DNA of 64,000 nucleotides, taken from contig BCIM01000016.1 of assembly GCA_039545315.1 (NCBI GenBank), positions 237,941 to 301,940 of the forward strand, given 5' to 3'. Source of the DNA: Kondoa malvinella. Taxonomy: Eukaryota; Basidiomycota; Agaricostilbomycetes; Agaricostilbales; Kondoaceae. How positions within the stretch are numbered: the stretch's first letter is position 1; each line of letters starts with the position of its first letter. The position numbers and the translations under genes are program-made. The notes beneath the pieces were generated by a model. The model was not told where the DNA came from. It saw only the letters and a list, made by a program, of their open reading frames with translations, and made no database searches. Of this stretch, positions 1 through 11,600 are shown piece after piece.

Positions 1-1
1 A

Positions 2-253
2 GCGATTGACGAAGTAGCGATTGAGGACGCGCTATCCCCAAGCGATGCTAGTCCTAGCCCTAGTTTGGGTAGAGCGTTGATGGGAGAAGATTATTTCGCT
101 AGTAGGAGGTTAAAGCAAAAGAAGAAGGCTGCTATGGGTTTTGCGGAATTGCGGGATGCGATTGAGAATATGCATGAGGCGGCTGATAAGGAGAACGAGG
201 ACGAGATGGAACGGTTTGAGCTGGAGACGGACATGATGTGCGGTCCTTCCTGA
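2..253 (+). CDS. C-terminal end of an unidentified protein (partial)
   Basis: The reading frame is open from the first bases of the window and stops with TGA at 251-253, so this is the last exon, or the end of it, of a gene that starts upstream. About 83 residues are visible. The first part is Ser/Pro/Asp-rich. It is followed by a basic patch (RRLKQKKKAA) and then a strongly acidic, probably helical tail ending in METDMMCGPS-like sequence (ELETDMMCGPS). No family signature is recognisable and I do not assign a function. Composition and frame suggest real coding sequence; the product is unknown. Confidence 0.5.
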   Translation, partial: AIDEVAIEDALSPSDASPSPSLGRALMGEDYFASRRLKQKKKAAMGFAELRDAIENMHEAADKENEDEMERFELETDMMCGPS

Positions 254-966
254 TTCATACATACCGACGCTGACGGTTCTGTGGTAGGACGAGATTACAT
301 GATGCCAGCTGGTGAATTTGTCGACTCTGTGTGTTCTTTGGTGAGAGCGAGCTATCATGCATTGTATGGTTGGGATCTGCACTTGTTCGTCTTGTACTAC
401 TATTACATTTGCTGCATTATCATAGACTTGTTTAGTTTTAGCTGGACCGGGAAGAGACAGCGTAGGCAGAGATGTCCCCTTCTGACAGACGATGAGCTCG
501 TAAGTAGAATAAGTGCCACTGCAACGACTTCAGAAAAACGAGGCATCAGGCATGAAGCTGTTTCCTTGCGAGGCTTGTAGAGCGAGTAACGCTGAGCTTA
601 CTGAGCCGGCAAAGCATCTGACAACACGTGAGACAAGCAGAACACACGACTGAGCGCAGTAGGGCAATAGGTCGCGACACAAAGGAGGAAAGGAAGAGAG
701 GAGTACAGATCAGCGGGCTGAGCCAGCAAGGTCCGGAGAATGACAGCAGTAAGAGAGTGCGACGGGATCAGGTTGATATGTCGATCCACAAAACAGTGCG
801 TGCTTTCACCCATCATATACAGTTTCGACCTCATCTATCGCTTGATGATTTGATATTTCTGGAGACACACTTCAGATGCGGAAAGACAGCAACACGGCTA
901 GACGCTTACCATGCTGTGGTATCTCCTGTGCATCCTGCATGTCCCTATTCCTTTACTTCGAACACA
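254..966. other. Convergent intergenic region
   Basis: About 710 bases lie between two converging genes. The stretch holds an AT-rich run near 395-425 that could serve 3' ends. Open frames on both strands show no conserved motif and no convincing splice pattern. It is long for this window, where spacers are usually under 300 bases. I see no RNA gene in it. Confidence 0.5.
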
Positions 967-1256
967 TCAACCTTGTCGCTATAGGATCCGACTTTAGCAT
1001 CATTCCAACATAGCAGAGAGGGGTCAGCGCTGACCTGCTTGTGTTTCGCATCTTTACTGCAATATACGTATACTCTGCCCTTCCTCCGTGTGATTTTACA
1101 GCCGCTGCATAATACTTTGACTGATGCTCGCACTTTCATTGTTCGTAGCTGATGCGTGACGGATAGCAATAGACTGGGCCGCTGTTGTAGTGGTGTCGCT
1201 GCTGCTGTTGGCCGCTGTTGCAGCAATATCCTCTGCAGTGGCCTGAGACTGAGCAT
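967..1256 (-). CDS. RTC6: Mitochondrial large-subunit ribosomal protein bL36m
   Basis: This is the small zinc-ribbon protein of the mitochondrial 50S-like subunit. Exon 1 (1256 down to 1035) encodes a basic, hydroxylated mitochondrial presequence of about 38 residues, then the bL36 core starting [14 protein letters not shown] and running to DAKHKQ. Reading straight on gives an unconserved tail. Removing a 56-nt intron (979-1034, 5' GTCAGC, 3' CTATAG) joins KHKQ to RQG and a stop, which is the usual bL36 C-terminus. The mature length then matches the family. ATG at 1256 is chosen because it gives a compact presequence; an in-frame ATG at 1301 would overlap the neighbouring start. It is head-to-head with SDHAF4, with 43 bases between the ATGs. 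The family call is very secure; the GTCAGC donor is unusual but recurs elsewhere in the window. Confidence 0.9.
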
Positions 1257-1299
1257 CTTTGACTGCTTTGGAACAAGAGTCGCTTGTCTCAACACCGTC

Positions 1300-1701
1300 A
1301 TGTTGTCAAAACTCACCCGATCACTTCCATGTCGAACAATAGCGCTGCCACTATCAAGGCATGCTTCAGGATCTTCACGCCCTCCTTTAATGGAAAGGCC
1401 AGGTCCGCCACCCTTACCCAAAGATCAGCAAAAGGAATTTGAAGAGCTGCTCAAAAAAGTCAATACGCCTTTAGCTGCCTCTTCGAGCAAAGTGGATGGC
1501 CAACAGGAATACCATCCAGATATTCGAAGAGGACCGAAACCTGATTTCGAAGGCGATCGGAACCCAAAGACGGGCGAAACGGGAGGACCAAAGACGGAGC
1601 CTGTGAAATGGAACGATTGGTCTTTTGGTATGTCATGGATTTGTGGATTAGAGCGAATGAATTAACGTGGGCCGATAGGTGGTCGAGCTACGGATTTCTG
1701 A
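1300..1701 (+). CDS. SDH8: Succinate dehydrogenase assembly factor 4 (SDHAF4/Sdh8)
   Basis: This is a mitochondrial matrix chaperone that binds flavinylated Sdh1 before complex II assembly. Two exons, 1300-1627 and 1679-1701, flank a 51-nt intron (GTATGT...GATAG) and give 116 residues. The N-terminus ([13 protein letters not shown]) is basic and lacks acidic residues, as in a matrix presequence. The conserved C-terminal block includes [17 protein letters not shown], then [10 protein letters not shown] and, across the splice, GRATDF, the typical DUF1674 ending. Reading through the intron destroys that ending, so the splice is well supported. It faces bL36m across a very short shared promoter. 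Confidence 0.92.
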
Positions 1702-2132
1702 TCAAAGGATTGGCACGTGAGTGGGAAGAAGAGTCTCGTGAGCGCACAGGCTATCCGAGGCGATTCAATCTTACAGGTTCTGTCTGTCGCCAGCTTGGTT
1801 CAAATATACTGGTATTGTCGCCATAATGCGATCCTATCACTCGTTCATGTAAAGTCTCTTTCCTAGTCTATTGTCATCAGGCTAATGCTCAGATGATGTA
1901 GGCCTGCTTCAAGCGTCATTGCATATCTGTACTTTGGGAGCTAAAAGCGGTGAACATCGACTCTTTTCCTTGTAATCAGCCTTCCGACGGTCTGCAGACG
2001 TTCATTTGTATTCAGTGATGTACAATAATTGCATAGCATTACACTCCTTTGCCTACTGTAAATCTAGACTCGCGCCTTCATTCCTCGCATGACCTTTTCA
2101 CGTTCGACCATCACCTCGTTCTCTTGACCAGC
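1702..2132. other. Intergenic spacer upstream of SR140
   Basis: About 430 bases between two plus-strand genes. It holds the 3' end of SDHAF4 and the promoter and leader of SR140. No conserved ORF, tRNA or repeat is visible. Confidence 0.4.
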
Positions 2133-4815
2133 ATGGACGCCAGAAAGCTTCGGCTAGAGTCATTCGGAGAATCTGTTAGGATTGAGCAAAAGACTATAGA
2201 TGCGAAGTTCGCTCAGCATTCAATGCAAGACGAGAAGAGTGGTTGCCTCTTCTCGCTTGTGTTACCCGCTTTCGACAATGCATTCTGAACTTGTTATTTC
2301 TCGTATTGTAGCAAGCTCGCTGCTTTGAGCAGCACGCGAAAGAGCAAATATCAAAAGGTCCGTCTCGTTATCACAACCCTTCATGGAGAAGCTCACCATT
2401 ATCACTCAATAGGACAAAGAGGCAGCTGAGGTTAAAGCGAAACAACAAGAGATTGAAGCTGCTCAAGCTTATGCAGACTTTGTTCAAGCTTTTGAAGGCG
2501 ACGAAGATGCTGCTGCGCCTTCCACCTCTTCTGTTCAGTCTCGACCTAGTGTCAAACGATCAGCCGGTAAAGGCTTTGTGAAAGCTGGTGGAGCAGGAGG
2601 CGAGTATCCTTCCCGCTTTCATCAAGTATTTTGTTCATCAGGTATTGCGGATCTTGCAGAAGCCTACAACCCTTTAGCGGACCGCGCTTTTCCTGAACCA
2701 AGCGCTTCTACTGCTATACCTGGTTTGAAAACTATCCCTCAGCCTCATGTTCCTACTGGTCCGCGTGAGCAAATACCTACCGGTCCTCGTGCTCGTCCAC
2801 CACCTGTAAAGATGGATGAGGTGAGTGTGGTTCTCACTTTCTGACTCTGGGGCCATGAAGGTGAACCGCGCGCTTACAGGCACCTGCTACCAACATACCC
2901 CCAAGCAAAAAGAAGCGCAACATGGATAGCTTTCTAGAGGAGTTGAAGAGGTTGCTAGACTCATTAATCCGACTTAAAGCTCAGACGAGGTTGACCTTCT
3001 TTCTTATTCCGGCAGAGGTCAAGCGGACCGTGAAGAGCGCTTCAAGCATCGTGGTGGTGGTGGTCAGTTCTGATTCGCTGCATCTATCAGGTTCGTACTG
3101 ATCCGGGAGCGGACTTCGAACAGATCTAGCACCTTCACTATCGGCTATGGCAGCAATGGAAGCTCGGGGTAGCTCATACGCGGATGCCAGCGACCCAGCA
3201 ACGACCAACATCCACGTTCATCCTCTACCAGCTAATGTGACTGAACTCTCACTAGGCACCTTCTTTGCTCGGTTCGGTTCGGTTGCTACAGTCAAGATCA
3301 TGTGGCCTCGAGATGAAGGTGGACCAGCTTCAGGTGCTGGTGCGGGTATGAATGCTTTGAGAAGAGCCAAACAGTCCGGTTTGGGTGGGTTTGTGGCAAT
3401 GATGGATCGCAAATCTGCCGAGAAAGCTTTTAAAGAGCTAGATGGCTTTGATTGGGGTGGCTGTGTGCTTCGCCTTGGGTGGGGAAAGTCAATGCCTTTA
3501 CCACCTAGACCTGCTTTTGGTTCGTCGCTGCTGTGAGATATCCCGGGACGTCTTGCTGATGCGGGCTGGCGTTCACAGTCGCCAGTTCGAAACCTTTAGA
3601 CATTGGCAACTCGCATACAAAGGGGGCTAGCTCTCGTTCTCGCTCGACTTCACCAGGACCACGTCGAAGGCGCAGATCACATTCTTCTTCAGACGATGAC
3701 CGTCATCCGAAACGCAGCAAACGATCCAGATCGCCTTCACCCAGGCGTTGGCCAGTTCTCGATACCCAAGAAGAAGAGCGATTCATCGAGAGCGTCGCTG
3801 ACAAGTGCCTTGAACACGGTCGCAAGTTTGAAGACATGTTGCGCGACAGAGAAAAGACCAACCCCAAGTTTGCTTTCTTGCAGGACAAGAAGGTAATCCC
3901 TCATGCCCTTCAGCTATAGTAAGGTACTGAATCCATCGAATAGTTGCCTGCCTATCACTTTTTCATGATGCTGGTTGATCGACATTATCGGCCGCCGAAC
4001 AAAGCTCCAGAGTTTACAGATGAAGTGAGCTGCATTCCGGTATTGCATGGCTTCCCTGAATAATTTGCTCTTAGGGGGACCAAGAGATCTTCTCGGGCGA
4101 CTCAGAGGAAGAAGTTGAGCGGGAGAAGGGCGACAAGGATGTACTTGGCAAGCGCGCAAGATGTCGCTTCGAAGCGATGCTTCGCTCTATCACATCAACA
4201 CGAGAGAAAGTGGCCAGATGCATGGCTTTTGCTATTGAGCATGCTGAAGCGGCTGAGGATGTAAGTCTGCGATAACCATTAAATGCTTGCCGAGCTGATT
4301 TGGCCCAACAGGTTTCTGATATTATCGTCTGCTCTTTACTTCTACCTATGACTCCCATCCCGCGCAAATTAGCACGTCTGTACCTGGTAGCCGATATTCT
4401 GGCCAATTCTGCTGCCCCGCTGCCTTCAGCCTGGAAGTACAGATCCGCCTTCGAACCAAAACTGGGCGCCGTCTTTGAGCACCTTAACGGCATCTACAAG
4501 TCTTTCCCAGGTCGAATGAAGGCTGAAGGCTTCAAAAACCAGATCATGGGTGTAGTCAACGTATGGGAAGCCATGCTGGTCTTCACGCCTGGTGTGATTG
4601 AAGAGTTTGCGAAAAAGCTTGCAGAAGGCGCAAATGTGCTCGAAGAGGTTTCAAACTCTGACGATGGGATGCCGATGGAGGATGTAGCAGAGGAGAATGA
4701 GATGCGAGGCTTCAAGAGACTCAATGCTGCTCAAAGGACGGAAAAGAAGAAGGAGATAGAAGACAACTACGCGGATCTGGATGGCGAAGAGATAGACGGC
4801 GAGGCAATAGAATGA
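2133..4815 (+). CDS. U2SURP: U2 snRNP-associated SURP protein SR140 (U2SURP homologue)
   Basis: This is a nuclear pre-mRNA splicing factor associated with the U2 snRNP. It is intron-rich. From the N-terminus: a helical charged segment with the family motif FVQAFEGDEDAA (2485-2515); an RRM (about 3200-3500) with TNIHVHPLPANV and FARFGSVATVKIMWPR, the latter nearly identical to animal SR140; the signature LRLGWGKSMPLPP after the RRM; a SURP module around 3777-3990 (KCLEHGRKFEDMLRDRE, then AYHFFMMLVDRHY); and a CID-like region (4140-4600) with MAFAIEHAEAAEDV and PRKLARLYLVADIL. The C-terminus is acidic. The start MDARKLRLESF at 2133 is the first plausible ATG. The first two exon junctions and those around 2930-3130 are not fully resolved. 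The family assignment is secure from domain order and motifs. Confidence 0.9.
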
Positions 4816-4995
4816 AGTAGCTCGTGGGGCAGTGACAACATTGATTCATGCTTTTGTATCATTGCACTCGTGATATTATCTCTATACACCAACATCTGTA
4901 CCGATTTCTGACAAGTCAGCCGAGTGCTTGTCTACTTGAGCCCTCTATCAAGTGATTCATTCCGGATGAGCGGGAGCAACGGTCTAGAAATCGAG

Positions 4996-7900
4996 TCACG
5001 TACGAAGAAACTGCGAGAATAGGCCACTGGCAGTTTGCTCGGTCTTGAGCTAAGGAGCAAAATCAGCAAGGATTGCACGCATTCTAGCTCCTAGCTTACC
5101 TGTATCATATACACAATGCCAGTACGAGAGCCAGCATCGGACAGCTCGATAGCAACGCCAGTTTTACCTGAAATAATGAAGGTCAGACCGGCTCGAGCGC
5201 GCTCATGGATTCCGGCCTTACCAACTCGTTCTACTCCGTCCGAAAGCACGATTGTCGATATAAGGATCGTCTTGCCATTTTTACCCGAATCAACTACAAG
5301 CTGTTTGACGTTTGTCGGACTTTGAAGGTAGAGCTTGAGATTAGCCTGGCCGAGCGACTTCCATTGTTGATGGCTGGTTTGCAGAAAGACTTTACACTTC
5401 ATTTGAGCGATGATCTCGTTTGTCACTGGGCCTGTAGGCCGGCCGTCGACTGGAGATGGAGGAGGGCTATCGTCATCGAGCGATGGTCTTGCGGCTGAGG
5501 TTGAGGCCTGAAGGTGTGCGGAAGGAGCCCGATAATGCTGTCCACCATCTGCAGAATGCGCCCGCATGGGTAAACTTCCGTACTCGTTTGGCGGCTGAAG
5601 TCTTTGGTCAAGCGTGTTAGTAGAGTATGTCTTGCCAGGCAATGGGGGAGGATTAGCGCCAGCCAAGGAAGCATCTCGTAGGGAACCCAGCGATCGTGAA
5701 GCGAGGTTCTGACGAGCTTGCTGATTCGCCGGCAAAGAATTATGCTGATATTGTCGTGCAGAAGAAGGGAGCGATCGGAAGCTGGAGGAATCGGAGACGC
5801 CTGTGGACGGAGTCAACGCAGCGCCATGAGGCCGTAGATCGGGTCTTGATGAGAATTCTGGTTGCATAGTCGACATAGAAGCACTAGACTGTGATCGCCA
5901 TGTCTGATTCTGCTGTTCAAAAGTAGATGTTCGATACGAAGCACCAGCATCTTGTAAGGAGTATGATGAATTGGTCTGATTGGGTTGGTGGTAACGATCA
6001 GACATGCCTCTCGACGAGGAGGCGTTCGACAAAGAAGAAGATGGACGGAAAGGAGCTTGTCCAGAATCATTTGGCGGGGGCGATTGATGCTGTAAAGATG
6101 CCGAACCAATGCGAGGAGGCAGAGCTGAAAAGGATTGTTGCGAAGGTGAGATAGGCATGTCGTTGGGAGATCTCGAACGCGGACCGCCGTTCTGACTCAT
6201 GTTGCCAAAACCTGGTCCTGGCGATGGACCTCTGATGCCTTGATATGTCGATGAGCTGGGAGAAAGAGGACCTGGCGACAGAGCTGTAGGACTATCACTG
6301 CTCGGTCGAGAGGAAGCATCGGCCCGCAGCCTCGGTTGTTCTAACAGATGCGTTAGCGCAAACTTTCCGGACAGCACGGGAGACATCTCACGAGCATGAC
6401 CAAAGGAAATACACTCTTCAAACGCATTTAGCCATCGTTCACGCTCAGACCGACTTCCGCAACGCATTAGGAGCGTTTCCCTCTTCATGACCACGATCTC
6501 AAAGTCTGTCCCTTCAGGATCATCATGAACAGGTTGAATGCGCAAATGTTTGCCAGCCAAAGGCGGGAACATCAGCCACATGTCGGCTCCATCTTGACCT
6601 TGCTCATCTTCTCCCAGCCTTTCGCAGACCAGGAACAGGTCGGTCAGGAGGAAAATATGGGCGTTCTCGATGTAGACTTCTGTCGGAGGGCCATCCACAG
6701 TAGGAACGACAGACGATGGTCTGAAGGACATTGACACATCTCCATTGTAGCGGATATGCCGCGCATAGCTGAGCCCAGGTGGGTTCATCTGGAGACGACA
6801 TTTCTAACAAAGACAAGTCAGATATGAACAACATAAAGACCTGTCAATCGAAGCTAACCTTGGGCTTCATGGTGAAGATATCTAATGTGCGTGCCGTGTC
6901 CAGCCTCCTCTCCAGATCTACGACATCATACTCGCCATACGACTGATCTCTCGACTTTGACGAATTCTGGCCATCCCAACTGGAAGCTCGGCTGCTGTTG
7001 TCCGCCGACTGGGTATTGGAGAAGCCAGAAAGGGAGCCTCTGGTGTTGTTCGACTGATCGGTGAAGCGTTGGCTACTTGCATTGCTGCCAGCGTTGTGGT
7101 GCTGCAGAACGGATGCTTGTTGTGCGATTTCAGGTTTTACAGGCGAACGTGGTGGAGATGGTAGAGGCGCGTTATCCTTCAATGTCTTTGCACGAAGAGC
7201 AAGAGGAGCTGTCGGGGCCGGACTTTCTTCTACTGGCGCTGGGGAAGCTGGCAGGTTTCTGACATCTGGCTGAATGGCTGGCCCGTCCGAAACCAGAACA
7301 GAACGATCGATTACTTCATCACAGGCTGCAGTCAGATCGTCCAGCTTTTCATTTGCTCCAATCAGCAGCCTATGATCCGATCTTCCCTCTTGGGTTGACT
7401 TCAACAGGCGAGAATACAGCTTTTTGTAATAGCGTAATCGATTGTAAGGTAGAAGAAAGAGGGCGTCAAGACTTTGCAAGCCGTCCGGTAGGGAGTCCAA
7501 GACTGGAATTAGGTTGGGATTCGATTGAACGGGTTCGTACTGATCAAAAGAGCATTGATAGGCCAATGCATAACGCTGATATGCTGGCTCGAGATCGTCG
7601 ATCTGTAAATAGTATCAAATCAGACTGGATAGTACGGAGCGTCACCTATTGAGCTTACCCAACGCATTAGAAGATCACCCAGAGCTTTCGGCGAGGCCGG
7701 ATTCGGACCAATGTCTTCCAGTTTGCCCATCAAGGTTCTATTAATGCGATAGACTGCCTCTATTGCGCGAAACATCTGATCCAGAGCTGGTGGAGGAAAA
7801 TTGGCTCTTGACCAAGCGGCAGCGACTTTCTTGATTACACAAGACAGTTCGTCCACGTAGACTCGTTCAGTGTCGATCAGGTCTGTGAGAGGGTTCGTAG

Positions 7901-8249
7901 GCTTTTTCGCCGTAGATGTAGTGGGAGAGCCTTGCTGAGAGCCCGCATCGCTGCCCAAATTCAACTGAGATAGCTGTGGAGGAGTAGGCAGCTCTTTTGG
8001 CCGGCTGTTGCCATTCACTTCATTAGTGTATGTTGGATTGCTATAAGAGTAGCTCGACGAGGGCCCAGGTGTAGCGTAATTGCTGTCAGGAGGTCTAGAC
8101 GACTGGCGAGTCGGTGAACTAATGCTTGCATACTGCTGCTCATCATAGGCGCGTGGAGGGGATGTAGGGTCGCGCGAGGACATGGAGCTGTAAAGGCCAT
8201 GGGCAGAGTCGTGCATTTGAAGATTTGACATATTGACTGGGGAGGCCAT
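4996..8249 (-). CDS. Rho guanine-nucleotide exchange factor (DH-PH)
   Basis: It probably activates a Rho-family GTPase controlling polarity or the cytoskeleton. ATG at 8249 begins a Ser/Pro/Tyr-rich low-complexity N-terminus. A Dbl-homology domain follows, beginning NPLTDLIDTERVYVDELSCV (about 7870), and includes FLLPYNRLRYYKKLYSRLL (about 7450). A disordered linker leads to a PH domain (about 6780-6400; FLLTDLFLVCERL, then a tryptophan helix ERERWLNAFEECI). A long Ser/Gln-rich region is followed by a conserved C-terminal beta-rich module ending TGIVYMIQ. Introns lie near 7612-7660 and 6794-6860. The final 50-nt intron (5050-5099, GTAAGC...TTAG) adds LKTEQTASGLFSQFLRT before TGA at 4996. No CH or PB1 domain is seen, so it is not a Cdc24/Scd1 orthologue by architecture. 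Confidence 0.8.
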
Positions 8250-8620
8250 TGTCCTATATTTGAGGACGAAACTCGGGGCCGGTCTGCTGTTTGCGATGCA
8301 CAGGCGTCCAGAGGTATCTTCTGGTGGTGCAGACGATATCACACTTGAATAGGTGGCTTTAGCTTATCTGGCAATCGGGCGTTGTCCCAAAAGCAAACTT
8401 GCGACGAGGTCGAAAAGCAGTGCAGGTACCAAAGCAAAGCTGCGGCGGTCGAATAGAGCACGCGTCTTGGCGGGCAGACATCAATACATGTGTCCTCTTT
8501 GAGACACAGACTGAGTTGGCGGATGGTGAAGAAATGATGTTGAGGAGCCTCGCAAACTTCCATGTTTTGTGCCGTACTATAGCATTATTTTGATGTGCTC
8601 TATGCCTATGCTTATGCGTA
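8250..8620. other. Intergenic spacer / Rho GEF promoter region
   Basis: About 370 bases between two minus-strand genes, holding the vigilin 3' end and the Rho GEF promoter. Open frames here lack conserved content and I see no RNA gene. Confidence 0.4.
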
Positions 8621-11600
8621 CTACCGTTGCCCTCGTAGTGCCATGATTTGCGTCCGAGCGCTTTCCAAGCTAAGATTGTTGCGAGCATCAGCACGAGCCG
8701 ATAGAGTGCTTTCCACGCTGAGAGTACGTACCCTTCTGGTGTGCCAACAAGAGACAGTGTGTCTGCATCTTTTCTGCCCAACACCTCGATTGCAACGCCC
8801 GTTTCGCTCCTTAGCCTTTCGAGACCCTAACAATCGCAAGCATCTCAATCAGCAAGCCGAATGTGACCTCAAGGTAATTGAATGCTCACGCTTCCGCCTC
8901 TTCCGACGATTCTGGGCATGAAAGATCGAGGAACTTGCAAATACGCAAGGTGGGTTGCCTTTTGGGCTGATTCCAACCCAGCATTGACCAGCTCTTCCGC
9001 TTTCGCTACTCCCGCTTCAGACCCGCTGATGATCCAAGGTATTGTTTCGGTCGAGTCCTGACCCTCGGTCAAGGGCATCGTTTCCCAAGAGAACTCTGCG
9101 TCGTCGTCGGCCTCTTCATCTTGATCAATGCGCGCAGACGAGGCTGGCTTTCCGGAGGCAAACGGTTTCGGACGGGCAGCATTTGGCTCCGGTAGTTTAG
9201 CATCGCCGTGACTGATGTTGGTACCTGTGCCAAGATTAGACAGCTGGCTGAAAAGCACTAAGCTCTTAAATACCTGGCGGTAATCTACGGAATATGCGGC
9301 CGCCATCGGCGACTGCTCTATGCAGCGAGACCGGGATATCGACTGTCCTTGAAGCTCTGCTCGCTCTGCCTTGACCATTACGACCATTGGCGTCACCTTT
9401 GCCTGCTGATGAGCTTGTCTGCGCCTGCCATGCTGATTAGACCGAGATCATGACATGTATGCTCAGCAAGCATACCTTGATTGCAGCGGTAACAGCGGTG
9501 CAAGCGTCTGCAGAACCGACGATGCGTAGCAAGTCTTGAGGCTCTACATCCTTGACATCTTCTGCGTTGTTCAGCGCTCCCATGGCCGATGCCTCTTTCC
9601 AGTTCGGAAAAACAATCTTGACATTATGTTTCGACTGCAACTCGTTGACATTGCTGCCACTTCTGCCGATCAGAATAGCATGCGAAGCGCGAGGCACTTC
9701 CAAGCCCATGACGATGCGATCGTTGAGCTCTCCTATTGCTGCAAGGATCTCGGTGCGGAGTTTCTCGATGATGCTTGATTTGCCTCGTAGGGTAATAAGA
9801 TCGGCTTCTGTGTCGTTCGGTCGAGGAAAGCGCAACATGTATCCTTGCGACCGAGAGTCTGTAGGTCCGCCAACTTTGGCCATAAGATCACGGACTGTAT
9901 GGGAATAAGCTCCTGCGGTAAAGGCGTACAACGACTTACTGTTCTGACCCCCTTTACCAATCAGGTTGGACTGAAGTGAGCGGTCCACACGCATCTCGAT
10001 GACGGATTCGTCGTCCGTCTCTTTTGCTATGCCAGCAAGGAGCTTCTTGGCTGCTGCAATAGCAGTCTTGTTGCCACGAATCAGAATGGTATTCTTGTCA
10101 CCGTTTCGGTCCAGCTCAATGGTAGCACCAGTCTCGGCAGCGATCTCGTTGACCTGTATACCTTGCTTGCCGAGAATGCGAGGGACTGCTTTGGCCGATA
10201 CTGACAAAGTTGCCGTGTGGTTGTTTTCCCTTTCGTATTCGATGAGCTCCGATAACTGCGCAGGGCGATCAGTTTGTGATTGTCACATAGAAGATGCGCA
10301 GTACCTCTTTACGAGCAGAATTGACACCTTTTGAGGGGCCTCGAATATTGATCTCGCTCTTGTCATCCTCTGGTCGAGAAAAATTGATCTTCACTTCATA
10401 CTTGGTTTCGAGTCTTTGCGCATAAGAGCCTTGCTTGCCAATGAGCAGCCCACGATCAACACCGGCGGGCACAGGGATCGAGATTGCCACTTCGTCCGCC
10501 TAATACGCATGAAGGTGAGCAGGATTCTCGTAAGCTAGCAAATTGGCACGCACAACTCGGTCTGCTTGCGACAATATACGTCTCTTAGCCTCTTCGGCAT
10601 TAGCTCGGCGACCTTTGATCGTGACCTGTGCTTTGGCTCGAGCTGGTTTCTTCTTATTGACCGTGGGTACAGAAGCAGCTTGCTCTATGTCGGAGAAGTC
10701 AATGCGTACGCCAAGTTCTTCTCGCATCTTGTTGACGCCAGAGCCACCTTTACCGACGATCTAGGCCTCACGTTAGCTTGAAAATGTGAGCTAAGCGAAC
10801 ATTTCCTTACATGGCTGACTACTCGGCTGTCCACCTCGAACGTGGTCTCATAGGAAGCCTCGACGCCTTCTACCTCGATCTGCTTGACGGTCTCTTCCAG
10901 TTCTTGCTGCACACGCTGCACCTCCTTCTGTGGGCCTCTGATCTGCACCTGTTCGCCAGGTCCGAAAGACACTGCAACTTCCTTGCCTTCACCGATGATA
11001 GTGTTGACGGTGGAATTGTTTGGACCTTGGACCGCTTTGAGCAGTTTGGCAGGTACAGTGATGGTTTGAGTAGTTATCTCGCCGAGGTCGCTGACAATTT
11101 TCTGTACAGACGCTGTGGCATCTGAAGACACAGAAGTCAGTTGGGCTTAGATAGCGATAGCAGCGCAACATACTCGACAGAGCCCCTTTGTCTGCAGATG
11201 GCCAAAGCAGGTATATAGCATCGCTCTCGGAATCAGAAGACGACGGGAAGACTAGCTCAAGACCTTTGTTCTTCTCGAGCAAGCTCTTCATCACCTTCGA
11301 ATCCTTGTTTGCGAGTTTCGTGTGCAGGAGTGGATCGACCTTGACGGTTTGGAAATGCTGAGGCGTAAGAGGCTTGATAACCTTGATCGCCTTCTCTTTG
11401 GCAGAAGCAATGGATTCTTCTTCTGCTGCGGTCACATCGATCTCGAATTGAGAATTGGCAATTTGCTGAGCAGTAGGCAAGTAGAATTGGGCTTCTGATG
11501 CAACATCGAAAAGAATGGATTGGCGAGACAAGTATCCACACAAATTTTCATGGTGAGAATCAGGCACTGGCGCAGGATGAATCGAGCTCAAGTCGATGGT

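Noticed and set aside
628..984. 118-codon plus-strand ORF between the first gene and bL36m
   Set aside because: No conserved motif, starts within the convergent spacer and runs antisense into bL36m; composition is not distinctive.
1156..1300. Upstream extension of SDHAF4 to 1156
   Set aside because: It is the antisense shadow of the bL36m presequence; the family N-terminus fits ATG 1300.
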